In this document: positions 7,991 through 16,276 of the stretch, piece after piece | How the letters are laid out: each line of letters begins with the position of its first letter | Numbering within the stretch: the first letter of the stretch is position 1 | Assembly (NCBI RefSeq): GCF_018271995.1 | Contig: NZ_JAGUCO010000008.1 | Span: 112,679 to 176,678, forward strand | Source of the DNA: Carboxylicivirga linearis | GTDB lineage: Bacteria; Bacteroidota; Bacteroidia; Bacteroidales; Marinilabiliaceae | Direction of reading: 5' to 3' | DNA length: 64,000 nucleotides | Made by a program: the position numbers and the translations under genes | Notes under the pieces: model-generated | The model's database searches: none | The model's input: only the letters and a program-made list of their open reading frames with translations | Told to the model about the DNA's origin: nothing

Positions 7991-9712
7991 ATGACAAACG
8001 ACAAACAGATACAAGTAATGATAGAAACCTTGCAGCAGAAGTTGGCTGCAAACCGCGTTTCGAATGATGGAAACTGGAGAAGCACGCTTTCTTCCAGTGC
8101 CATTTCCACGTCAGTATCTGTTTTTGCATTATATATGGCTGATGCTGAAAAGCACAAAGCCACCATTGAAAAAGGTCAGGAATGGTTGTATCAAACTATG
8201 CTGCCAGACGGAACCTGGGGCGATAGTCCTGAGAGTCCGGCCAACATGACAGCAACATTATTGTCGTATGCGGCCTTATTTGCAACCGGTAAACCATCAT
8301 CCAAAACCAAAGACTATATCGATCAAACTCTTGGCGGATCAAGCGATGATGAAATTATTAACGGAGTTTTAAAATACTACGGAAAAGATTTGACCTTTTC
8401 TGCTCCAATTCTGATTATGTGTGCCTTAGCCGGTGTGATTCAGGAATGGAATAAAATACCTCAACTGCCATTTGAATTGGCTATACTGCCACAAAGCGTT
8501 TTTCGCTTTTTGCAACTTCCAGTGGTGAGTTATGCCATTCCGGCTTTGATTGCCGTTGGTATCCTTCGTCATAAAATGGGCCGAAAGAATGTTCTTTCGC
8601 CGCTTCGCGATTTGTTTATCCCAAAATCAATGAAGGTGCTTCAGAGTCATCAACCCGAGAATGGCGGATATTTGGAGGCTGCACCATTGACGGCCTTTGT
8701 AACCATGTGTTTGTGCGGAGCCGGATTCAAAGAGCATTCTTCTACACAAAAGGCAGTTGAATTTTTGGTTGATACGGTTCGTAAAGATGGCTCATGGCCC
8801 ATTGACACGAATCTCGATTCCTGGGCAACGGCTTTAAGTGTGCGAGCATTGGGTAGCGATCAACCCTATAAAGAAAAAGTAGCTGAGCAGATCAAAAAAC
8901 TGGCTTTTCAATATAAACATCCATTCACAGGTGCGGAACCTGGAGGCTGGGGATGGACCAATCGCCCCGGAGCAGTGCCCGATGCCGATGACACAGCGGG
9001 AGCTTTGGTTGCCTTGCATATTCTACTGGATGGAAAACCTTGTAAGGAAATTGAGAATGGAATCAATTGGCTGCTTAAATTGCAAAACCGCGATGGCGGT
9101 ATTCCTACCTTCTGTAAAGGTTGGGGAAAACTGCCGTTTGATGCGAGCAGCCCCGATATTACAGCTCATTCCATCCAGGCAATGCACTTATGGTACGATG
9201 TTCTTCCTGCTGAACTTCAGCAAAAATGCAACAAGAGTATTGATAGAATGCTAAAGTGGATGCAATCCATACAATCTAAGGAGGGTGAATTAGTTCCACT
9301 TTGGTTTGGTGATCAGAATTCACCTGATGAATCAGCGCCGGTTTATGGAACTGCATTAGCCGTTGAATACCTTGCCGAAATTGATAATAAAGTTGCTAAA
9401 GCAGTAGTTGAGAAAGGAAGAAACTACCTCATTTCTGCTCAAAACAAAGATGGCGGATGGGGAGGTGCAAAAAACGTTCCTTCAAAAGTAACTATGACAG
9501 CGCGCGCGTTAAGTGCACTAGCTTCACTTGGCTACTATAATCATGAAAAAACACAAGCTGGAATTACGTATCTTGTAAATAAACACAATGCCGGAGATTT
9601 GTTTCAAAAAGAGCCGATTGGCCTTTATTTCTCACGACTCTGGTATTCCGAAGAAATGTACAATATCACTTTTGTATTAAATGCAATGAACAAACTAAAA
9701 CTTATCAGATGA
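7991..9712 (+). CDS. Class II terpene cyclase (squalene-hopene-cyclase superfamily)
   Basis: The 573-residue protein carries the catalytic acid motif D331-A-D-D334 in the context PGAVPDADDTAGAL, as in squalene-hopene cyclases and bacterial class II diterpene cyclases. QW-type repeats occur at about residues 72-80 (DGTWGD), 266-282 (DGSWP), 318-326 (GGWGW), 369-380 and near 500 (GGWGG). It should protonate a polyprene double bond and start ring closure. At 573 residues it is shorter than squalene-hopene cyclases (about 630-680) and close to bacterial copalyl-diphosphate-synthase-like cyclases. No squalene synthase is present nearby, so a prenyl diphosphate or prenylated compound is a likelier substrate than squalene. 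Stop and next start overlap as ATGA. Confidence 0.88.
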   Translation: MTNDKQIQVMIETLQQKLAANRVSNDGNWRSTLSSSAISTSVSVFALYMADAEKHKATIEKGQEWLYQTMLPDGTWGDSPESPANMTATLLSYAALFATGKPSSKTKDYIDQTLGGSSDDEIINGVLKYYGKDLTFSAPILIMCALAGVIQEWNKIPQLPFELAILPQSVFRFLQLPVVSYAIPALIAVGILRHKMGRKNVLSPLRDLFIPKSMKVLQSHQPENGGYLEAAPLTAFVTMCLCGAGFKEHSSTQKAVEFLVDTVRKDGSWPIDTNLDSWATALSVRALGSDQPYKEKVAEQIKKLAFQYKHPFTGAEPGGWGWTNRPGAVPDADDTAGALVALHILLDGKPCKEIENGINWLLKLQNRDGGIPTFCKGWGKLPFDASSPDITAHSIQAMHLWYDVLPAELQQKCNKSIDRMLKWMQSIQSKEGELVPLWFGDQNSPDESAPVYGTALAVEYLAEIDNKVAKAVVEKGRNYLISAQNKDGGWGGAKNVPSKVTMTARALSALASLGYYNHEKTQAGITYLVNKHNAGDLFQKEPIGLYFSRLWYSEEMYNITFVLNAMNKLKLIR

Positions 9713-10923
9713 TAACCATGAAACGCATTCTAATTTTTATCGCAGCATTGGCACCGGTATTAGTATCGGCTCAAACCAACATCCAATGGAGAGGAACTGA
9801 TCGATCAGGTATTTACCACGAAAAAGGTTTACTAAAACAATGGCCTGAAAATGGTCCTGAATTGAAATGGAGTTACGAAGGCCTTGGTGAAGGTCACTCT
9901 TCAGTTGCTATAGCTGATGACAAAATTTACCTGACCGGACTCCAGGGTGAAGCCGGATTCTTGTATGTATTCGACCTTAACGGAAAACTTCTTCAACAAA
10001 AAGAATACGGCAAAGAATGGTCGCAAAGCTACAATGGACCGCGAGGAACCGTAACCATCGACGATTCTAAAATCTATTTAATTTCTGGATTCGGAGTTAT
10101 TTATTGTTTAGATCAAAAATCACTGGATCTTATCTGGAAGAAAGATTTTCTAAATGAATTTGGAGCTAGCAATATAACCTGGGGAATCAACGAAGCTCCT
10201 TTGGTAGTTGATAATATGGTATTTGTTACACCTGGTGGATCTGAAAATAATCTGGTTGCTTTGAATAAAAAAACAGGTAAATTAATCTGGTCTTGTGCAG
10301 GCGAAGGGGATGTTTCTGCTTATTGTTCTCCTTTGTATATCGAAGATCAAGACATTCCTCAAGTTGTAACGATCACTGCCAGTCATGTTATTAGTGCCGA
10401 TGCCAAAACAGGTAAAAAACTTTGGTCTGTTGAAAAAACAAATCGCTGGTCGGTACATGCCAATACTCCTGTTTATTCTGATGGTATGCTTCTTTGTACT
10501 AGTGGTTACGGAGGCGGTTCTTTCATGTTAAAATTGAAAAATGGAGGCCGTGAAGTTGAGAAAGTTTGGGAATCAACACTACTTGACAACAGAATTGGTG
10601 CGATGGTAAAAGTGGGCAACTATGTTTATGGATCGGGTGATAAGAATCGCTACTGGTTCTGTGCCGATTGGAATACAGGTGAAATCAAATTTCAGGAAAA
10701 AGGTTATGCTATGGGTAACATCATCGCTAACGATAATCAGTTGATTTGCTATACCGATCGCGGAAACATGCTTTTGGCCAATGCCACTCCTGAGAAGTTT
10801 GATGTTGTTAGTAAGTTCGCAATTACCATGGGAACAGCTCAGCACTGGGCTCATCCTGTTTTATACAAAGGAATCATTTATGTTCGCCATGGCAATGCAT
10901 TAATGGCATATCAGGCAAAATAA
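9709..10923 (+). CDS. Secreted PQQ-type beta-propeller repeat protein
   Basis: The 404-residue protein has a signal peptide (MKRILIFIAALAPVLVSAQ from the second Met at 9718; the first ATG at 9709 overlaps the cyclase stop). Blades close with LDQKSLDLIW, LNKKTGKLIW and ADAKTGKKLW. Its N-terminus (GLLKQWPENGPELKW) and its C-terminus (WAHPVLYKGIIYVRHGNALM) closely match those of the propeller at 27909, so these two are close paralogues. No heme or obvious quinone ligands are seen. Likely periplasmic or outer-membrane associated. Direct coupling to the cyclase gene suggests that it acts with the terpenoid product, for example by binding or carrying it; this is inference. Confidence 0.88.
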   Translation: MITMKRILIFIAALAPVLVSAQTNIQWRGTDRSGIYHEKGLLKQWPENGPELKWSYEGLGEGHSSVAIADDKIYLTGLQGEAGFLYVFDLNGKLLQQKEYGKEWSQSYNGPRGTVTIDDSKIYLISGFGVIYCLDQKSLDLIWKKDFLNEFGASNITWGINEAPLVVDNMVFVTPGGSENNLVALNKKTGKLIWSCAGEGDVSAYCSPLYIEDQDIPQVVTITASHVISADAKTGKKLWSVEKTNRWSVHANTPVYSDGMLLCTSGYGGGSFMLKLKNGGREVEKVWESTLLDNRIGAMVKVGNYVYGSGDKNRYWFCADWNTGEIKFQEKGYAMGNIIANDNQLICYTDRGNMLLANATPEKFDVVSKFAITMGTAQHWAHPVLYKGIIYVRHGNALMAYQAK

Positions 10924-10947
10924 ATAATAACTTTATTACAAGACTCT

Positions 10948-12360
10948 GTGAACGAGAAACAGATAATTAAAAGCATTACTACTTTAACAATTCTTGTTTT
11001 TACATCAGCAATTGTTGGCTGGCATTTGTACAGCCCTCGACAAGATTTTGAAATCCAGGCACCCGGGGCGGACAACCGCCCTAAGGGTTTGGAACGAAAA
11101 GCCGACGATGTAAAAATTGGCGAATTCTTTATGCATTATGCCGATGTGAATTCAACACTCACCGGCAAATGGACAGCCTTTCGAGGAGCTGCTTCAAGCA
11201 ACATTGTTGAAACCAAAGAAAAGCTCAACATCAAATCCGAAGATTTTCAAGAGTTGTGGAGCATCGAAACTGGAGAAGGTCATGCTGCGCCGGTTATTTA
11301 CAACGGGAAAGTCTATTTTCTAGATTACAACGAACAACTAAGTTCCGATGCTTTACGTTGCTTCTCACTCGAAACCGGAGAAGAACTTTGGCGTCGTTGG
11401 TACCGAGTTCCCATCAAACGAAACCATGGCTTTTCAAGAACAATACCAGCCATTGGTGATAACTATATAATTTCCATTGGTCCCAACGGACATGTGATGT
11501 GTTGTGATCCGCATAACGGAGACCTGAAATGGACGCTTGACATGCAAAAAGAATATCACTCTGAAATTCCTTTTTGGTATACCGGACAATGTCCTTTGGT
11601 TGATGATGAAACTCTGGTTCTGGTTCCTGCAGGCGACAAAGTTTTAATGACCGGATTAAATGTTCAGACTGGTGAAGCATTATGGACAACGCCCAATACA
11701 CTCAATTATAAAATGTCGCATTCATCAGTGATGAAGATGAACATCAACAAAGTAGCCACCTATGTATACGCCGGTATTGGAGGTATTTGTGGTATATCAG
11801 CAAATAAAACCACCCCCGGACAATTGCTTTGGGAAACCAACGAATGGCAACCTTCAGTAATTGCTCCTTCCCCCGTGCAGGTATCAACCAATCGTTTTTT
11901 TATGGTGGCCGGATATGGTTCAGGTGGAGCTTTGTTTCAGGTGAATAATTCAGGTAACGTTAAAGTCTTGGACAGTTACAAGCCTAACAAAGGAATTGCC
12001 AGCGAACAGCAAACACCTATCTTTTACAACAACATGCTTCTTTGCGTGATTCCTAAAGATGGCGGAAGTCTGCGTAATAAAATGGTTGCCTTTTCACCTA
12101 ATGATTTGCACAATCCACTTTGGAGTTCTGCCGCTGACGAACGATTTGGATTGGGGCCTTATATCGTCATTGATAACAAGCTTTTCGCATTAAAAGACGA
12201 TGGTGAATTGTATGTTTATGAAATCCAGAATCAGAATCTCACCCTTATAAAAAAACAACGGGTTATGGATGGTATAGATGCCTGGGGACCGATGGCCTAT
12301 GCCGATGGAATGCTTGTTTTGAGAGATGCACATACTGTGAAATGTTTTAAAATCAATTAG
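10948..12360 (+). CDS. Membrane-anchored PQQ-type beta-propeller protein
   Basis: The 470-residue protein begins at a GTG (10948); no ATG fits before the membrane segment. One N-terminal transmembrane helix (about residues 9-28) has no cleavage site, so the propeller is held at the periplasmic face of the inner membrane. Blades end with FSLETGEELW, CDPHNGDLKW and LNVQTGEALW. The mature propeller is most like the one at 1924 (both have a segment near GFSRTIPAIGDNYI/GSRSVPAVDGNFV). No redox cofactor motif is visible. It follows the 9709 propeller by 24 bases and precedes the NHL-type pair. Confidence 0.85.
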   Translation: MNEKQIIKSITTLTILVFTSAIVGWHLYSPRQDFEIQAPGADNRPKGLERKADDVKIGEFFMHYADVNSTLTGKWTAFRGAASSNIVETKEKLNIKSEDFQELWSIETGEGHAAPVIYNGKVYFLDYNEQLSSDALRCFSLETGEELWRRWYRVPIKRNHGFSRTIPAIGDNYIISIGPNGHVMCCDPHNGDLKWTLDMQKEYHSEIPFWYTGQCPLVDDETLVLVPAGDKVLMTGLNVQTGEALWTTPNTLNYKMSHSSVMKMNINKVATYVYAGIGGICGISANKTTPGQLLWETNEWQPSVIAPSPVQVSTNRFFMVAGYGSGGALFQVNNSGNVKVLDSYKPNKGIASEQQTPIFYNNMLLCVIPKDGGSLRNKMVAFSPNDLHNPLWSSAADERFGLGPYIVIDNKLFALKDDGELYVYEIQNQNLTLIKKQRVMDGIDAWGPMAYADGMLVLRDAHTVKCFKIN

Positions 12361-12362
12361 AC

Positions 12363-13289
12363 ATGGAAAAAACAGTTAAAATTATTGTCAACATCATCAT
12401 TTTTATTGTTGTAATAGGCTTCATCGCGTACATGGTTAGTTCTGTGAATAAAGATGAACAAACGGTTAGCACAATAGCAGTTAGCAAGCCTTTTACCAGT
12501 CCTTTAAATAAGGTACAAACACTCGAATTTCCTTTTGAGATAGGACATTTTGAATTGTATAATGAACGAATAATTTTAGCTGATAAACAATCCATTCATA
12601 TTTTTAATAAGAGCGGAGAGAGACAAAATTCATTCACCATAAAATCAGGTTTGCAAGATATAGCGATAATGAATAATGAGATTTTCGTACTCTACCCTAC
12701 TGCAATAAACGTTTATTCAATGCAAGGCGATTCAATCAATCATTGGGAAGCATGCAGCGATAATTCAGCCTATTGCGCTATGGCACTTACCAACGATTTT
12801 GTTTTTGTGACCGATGCGCAAAACAAAAACATCTGTAAATATACCCGAGGTGGTAATTTCAAGACATTTATTTTTAGCCCTCACGATTTTATCATCCCAA
12901 GCTACACATTCGATATTTTCAACTATAACGATACTATTTATGCTGTTAATTCAGGTCGTCATCTGATAGAAAGATATACGACTGACGGAGATTTTATTTC
13001 TTCATTCGGAGGCTCAGGAACTGAATCTGGATTCTTTGCAGGTTGCTGCAATCCGGCATATATAGACATTACTGATGAAGGTCGTATTTATACTTCAGAA
13101 AAAGGAAATCCACGCATCAGCATATTCAATAACAATGGGCAATTCGATGAAGTACTGTTGGATAACAAATTATTAGGAGGAGGCAATAAGGCATATGAAC
13201 TTAAAGTATTGGATGATCATCTTTTTGTAGCCAATAAAAACCGATTGGATATCTACGCCTTCAAAAACAAATCAAACGAAAACAACTGA
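12363..13289 (+). CDS. Membrane-anchored NHL-like beta-propeller, copy 1
   Basis: The 308-residue protein has one N-terminal transmembrane helix (about residues 6-25) and a six-bladed-type NHL-like propeller. Recognisable blades include VTDAQNKNICKY, AVNSGRHLIERY and TSEKGNPRISIF. A cysteine pair lies in FFAGCCNPAYI near residue 220. The following gene is a clear paralogue sharing the sequence FIIPSYTF, GCCNP, SEKGNPRIS and LGGGNKAY. The two are a tandem duplication, 2 bases apart, with different N-terminal export signals. The shared GCCNP suggests a conserved disulfide, metal or thioether site facing the periplasm. Role unknown. Confidence 0.8.
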   Translation: MEKTVKIIVNIIIFIVVIGFIAYMVSSVNKDEQTVSTIAVSKPFTSPLNKVQTLEFPFEIGHFELYNERIILADKQSIHIFNKSGERQNSFTIKSGLQDIAIMNNEIFVLYPTAINVYSMQGDSINHWEACSDNSAYCAMALTNDFVFVTDAQNKNICKYTRGGNFKTFIFSPHDFIIPSYTFDIFNYNDTIYAVNSGRHLIERYTTDGDFISSFGGSGTESGFFAGCCNPAYIDITDEGRIYTSEKGNPRISIFNNNGQFDEVLLDNKLLGGGNKAYELKVLDDHLFVANKNRLDIYAFKNKSNENN

Positions 13290-13291
13290 AA

Positions 13292-14317
13292 ATGAAACCG
13301 GATAAAAAGAAACAGAAGATGTCGCGTAAAGAATTTCTCCAAATGGGAGGTTCGATACTTGCAGGAGGAACGATTTTAGGTATTTCAGGAGTAACGTTAT
13401 GGAATAACTATACGCACAAAAGTACTACAGATGGGAATTCAATTGCTCCGGATATAGCCAATGTAGCTTTTCAATCGCCATACAAACTGGTTTCATCATT
13501 TAGTACAGGCAATAATATTGAGGCCTTTGAAATTTTGGGTGATAATATTATTGTTTCAACAGCCGATCAGGTTCAGATTTATCAGGCAAACGGAACGCTA
13601 AAATCAAGTTTTAAGATTGATAGTAATCTACGTGATTTGGCCGTTACAGGCAACGAAATTCTGTTGTTATATCCGTCGCATATCAAAGTTTTCGATACGC
13701 TGGGAAATCAAATACGAAATTGGAAAGCTGCTAATGAAAACTCAGATTATTGCTCAATGGCATTTGGAGGAGGCTCGGTATACATAACCGATGCCGGCAA
13801 CAAAAACATCTGCCAGTACTCCATCGATGGTAATTTTCAACGTATTATTGATAGCCCTAACCGTTTTATTATTCCAAGCTACACATTTGGAATAACCTAT
13901 AATAATGGAACTATCTTTTGTTCCAATCCGGGACGTCATCAGGTGGAAAAATATTCAGCCGATGGAAAATACATTGGCTCTTTTGGTGAGGCAGGCGGTG
14001 CTACAGGTAAATTCTGCGGATGCTGTAATCCGGTTCATCTTTCCTATACTGAAACCGGAGATCTTATCACCTCTGAGAAAGGAAATCCTCGCATCAGCTG
14101 TTACAGCCAGGATGGACAATTTCAGAGTTTACTGCTCGATAGCCAAATGCTTGGCGGTGGCAATAAAGCCTATAGAATAAAAGCCATTGGCGATCAACTA
14201 ATCGCAGCGGGTAACAACATGGTTACCACCTTTAAATACGATAAAGCCTTAGCAGCTAATTCAGCTTGTTCATCATGTAAAAAGAATTGCCCTCTACGCA
14301 AGGGTATTAATATTTGA
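13292..14317 (+). CDS. Tat-like exported NHL-like beta-propeller, copy 2, with C-terminal Cys cluster
   Basis: The 341-residue paralogue of the preceding gene has a Tat-type leader, SRKEFLQMGGSILAGG (one Arg replaced by Lys), instead of a simple anchor. The propeller repeats TDAGNKNICQY, CSNPGRHQVEKY, GCCNPVHL and TSEKGNPRIS. Copy 2 adds a C-terminal tail ACSSCKKNCPL with a CxxCxxxCP pattern, like half of a ferredoxin site, which copy 1 lacks. Tat export would fit folding around a metal cofactor before transport. It lies 7 bases before the Tat-type ferredoxin gene, so the pair may form an extracytoplasmic redox complex (inference). Confidence 0.8.
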   Translation: MKPDKKKQKMSRKEFLQMGGSILAGGTILGISGVTLWNNYTHKSTTDGNSIAPDIANVAFQSPYKLVSSFSTGNNIEAFEILGDNIIVSTADQVQIYQANGTLKSSFKIDSNLRDLAVTGNEILLLYPSHIKVFDTLGNQIRNWKAANENSDYCSMAFGGGSVYITDAGNKNICQYSIDGNFQRIIDSPNRFIIPSYTFGITYNNGTIFCSNPGRHQVEKYSADGKYIGSFGEAGGATGKFCGCCNPVHLSYTETGDLITSEKGNPRISCYSQDGQFQSLLLDSQMLGGGNKAYRIKAIGDQLIAAGNNMVTTFKYDKALAANSACSSCKKNCPLRKGINI

Positions 14318-14324
14318 GAAAGAG

Positions 14325-14897
14325 ATGAAGGAAGATAACAATAAAAAAAGTCCGATAGAGAGACGGAAATTTCTACAAATGCTGGGCAAAGTGGCTGCAG
14401 GAGGATCTATTCTTTTTGTTGCCGGCAAATTAACAACTAGGCTTAATCAGCAAGAAGCAGGTTATTATTGGCAAATCGATCCTGAAAAATGTACACAGTG
14501 TGGTCGTTGCGAAACACATTGTGTTTTGAATGTTTCGGCAGTAAAATGCTTTCATGCCAATAAAGTGTGCGGGTATTGCGATTTATGCGGTGGTTACTAT
14601 CGATCGAATGTGAAGGAGTTGAACACAGCTGCAGAGAACTTGATGTGCCCTACCGGAGCCATTAAGCGTAAGTTTGTTGAAGATCCATACTTCGAATATT
14701 CCATTGACGAGAGCTTATGTAACGGATGTGGAAAGTGCGTAAAAGGCTGTACCTCATTTGGCAACGGTTCTCTTTACCTTCAAATTAAAAGAGACTTGTG
14801 CGTTGACTGTAACGAGTGTCAAATTGCCAAAGTTTGTCCGTCGAAGGCAATTACCAGAGTACCAATCGCAATGGCCTATAACCTGAAAGATGAATAA
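14325..14897 (+). CDS. Tat-exported polyferredoxin, four [4Fe-4S] cluster motifs
   Basis: The 190-residue protein has a twin-arginine leader (IERRKFLQM) and a hydrophobic segment, so the domain is placed outside the cytoplasm. Cysteine sets: C56/59/62/66, C82/85/88 with C108-Pro, C132/135/138/142, and C159/162/165 with C171-Pro. This resembles the NrfC/DmsB-type electron-transfer subunits that normally serve a molybdopterin enzyme or cytochrome, neither of which is in the window. It sits directly before the NapH/NosR-like membrane protein, the typical partner for passing electrons across the membrane, and after the Tat-type propeller with a Cys tail. Confidence 0.85.
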   Translation: MKEDNNKKSPIERRKFLQMLGKVAAGGSILFVAGKLTTRLNQQEAGYYWQIDPEKCTQCGRCETHCVLNVSAVKCFHANKVCGYCDLCGGYYRSNVKELNTAAENLMCPTGAIKRKFVEDPYFEYSIDESLCNGCGKCVKGCTSFGNGSLYLQIKRDLCVDCNECQIAKVCPSKAITRVPIAMAYNLKDE

Positions 14898-14903
14898 TTA
14901 ATA

Positions 14904-14996
14904 ATGAAACGAGTCTTAAGAAACACATTCCCTCAAATGAATATAGCAAGCTTGACGAGTTCCATGTGGCCATTAAAAACAAATTCAGACACATGA
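14904..14996 (+). CDS. Possible 30-codon leader or small protein
   Basis: ATG at 14904 opens a 30-codon frame (MKRVLRNTFPQMN and so on) whose TGA stop overlaps the ATG of the next gene (14993) as ATGA. It fills the only sizeable gap in this part of the operon (about 95 bases). The overlap suggests translational coupling of the membrane iron-sulfur protein. No homology is recognised, and it could be chance. Confidence 0.3.
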   Translation: MKRVLRNTFPQMNIASLTSSMWPLKTNSDT

Positions 14997-16273
14997 AAAA
15001 GATACTTCTCATAATTAGTGCCCTATTAATGCAAATGGCAGCCTTTGCACAAAACAGGTTTCCCAAACCCGATTTTGAGTCAGGCTATCAATATCCCGAT
15101 ATAAACTACGCTGTGCCCAATGAATCATTATGGCTGTTTGTAGATATCGCCCTTTTAGTATTGCTCATGAGCTTTGTATCGTGGGCAGTAATTAAAAAAC
15201 AAACCCGCAAACCCATTATTTGGGTGTCGGTCATTTCAGTTGCCTACTTTGGCTTTTTCCGAAGCGGTTGCGTATGCAGCATCGGATCCATTCAAAATGT
15301 AGCCTTGTCGCTGGCTGATTCAAGTTACATATTACCAGTATCAGTCCTGCTCTTTTTCATCCTGCCTATCATCTTTGCTTTTTTGTTTGGACGAGTATTT
15401 TGTGCCGGGGTATGTCCTTTCGGAGCTTTACAGGAATTGGTAAACATCAAAAACTACAGACTCTCAAAAGCATTAACAACGGCATTAAGTGTCATCCCAT
15501 GGATTTACCTCATCTTTGCCATATTATATGCCGTAACCCGCAGTTCTTTTATCATCTGTAAGTTCGATCCGTTTATTGGCATATTCCGTTTTGGCGGCGA
15601 TTTTGGCTTAATTTTGTTTGGCGTTTTGCTTCTGATCACATCCATTTTTACCGGCCGACCATTCTGCCGTTTTATTTGCCCTTACGGAGCACTTTTAAGC
15701 TTATTTTCGCGTATTTCCATCTTTAAAGTGCAAATCACCAAGCAACAATGTATCAATTGTGAATTATGCCATAATGCTTGTCCGGTTGATGCAATCAAAC
15801 CACCCTACGATAATAAGGTGAAAGAAAAACGCTTATCTGGTGTAAAAAGAATATTGAACTACTTCATTATACTTCCACTTTTAATCGTTGCAGGTTCTGT
15901 TTTGATGCGCTATTTCAGTGATGATCTAAGTCGTGCGCATTACGATGTTAGATTATACGATATGATTCAGCAACAGGAAGAAAATCCTCAAAACATTATG
16001 CCTCTTGAAGTAGAAGCTTTTTATGGTGAAGGAAAAACGGTGGATGAGTTACATACCAATGTAGAAAAGATAAAAGCTGATTTCAAGTTCTACTCGACCA
16101 TTGCAGGTGGCTTTATTGGGTTGGTAATCGGCATCCTGTTAATCAGTTTATCGACCAAAAGAACTCGTAAGCTTTATGAGATTGAACATGCCGACTGTGT
16201 GGCTTGCGGAAAATGCTTCGACTACTGTCCGCAAAACAAATTTGATGTAAAAACCGCAAAACTATCAATATAA
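14993..16273 (+). CDS. NapH/NosR-like polytopic membrane iron-sulfur protein
   Basis: I choose the ATG at 14993 (a GTG at 14966 is also in frame) because it begins a signal-like segment, MKKILLIISALLMQMAAFAQ. Several further membrane helices follow. Two conserved Cys motifs lie at helix ends, FCAGVCPFGALQ and FCRFICPYGALL, as in NapH/NosR/RdxA-type proteins. One full cluster motif (CINCELCHNACP) follows in the middle and another (CVACGKCFDYCP) near the C-terminus, both cytoplasmic by topology. A further pair, SGCVCSIGS, is near residue 95. Such proteins carry electrons between cytoplasmic donors and periplasmic acceptors. Here the plausible donors are the NADH module at 18171-21576 and the acceptor side the Tat polyferredoxin and propellers. 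Confidence 0.85.
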   Translation: MKKILLIISALLMQMAAFAQNRFPKPDFESGYQYPDINYAVPNESLWLFVDIALLVLLMSFVSWAVIKKQTRKPIIWVSVISVAYFGFFRSGCVCSIGSIQNVALSLADSSYILPVSVLLFFILPIIFAFLFGRVFCAGVCPFGALQELVNIKNYRLSKALTTALSVIPWIYLIFAILYAVTRSSFIICKFDPFIGIFRFGGDFGLILFGVLLLITSIFTGRPFCRFICPYGALLSLFSRISIFKVQITKQQCINCELCHNACPVDAIKPPYDNKVKEKRLSGVKRILNYFIILPLLIVAGSVLMRYFSDDLSRAHYDVRLYDMIQQQEENPQNIMPLEVEAFYGEGKTVDELHTNVEKIKADFKFYSTIAGGFIGLVIGILLISLSTKRTRKLYEIEHADCVACGKCFDYCPQNKFDVKTAKLSI

Positions 16274-16276
16274 CCG

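Noticed and set aside
7991..9712. Hopanoid pathway (squalene-hopene cyclase) as the simple answer
   Set aside because: No squalene synthase or hpn genes nearby, cyclase is shorter, and the operon context is redox and propeller genes.
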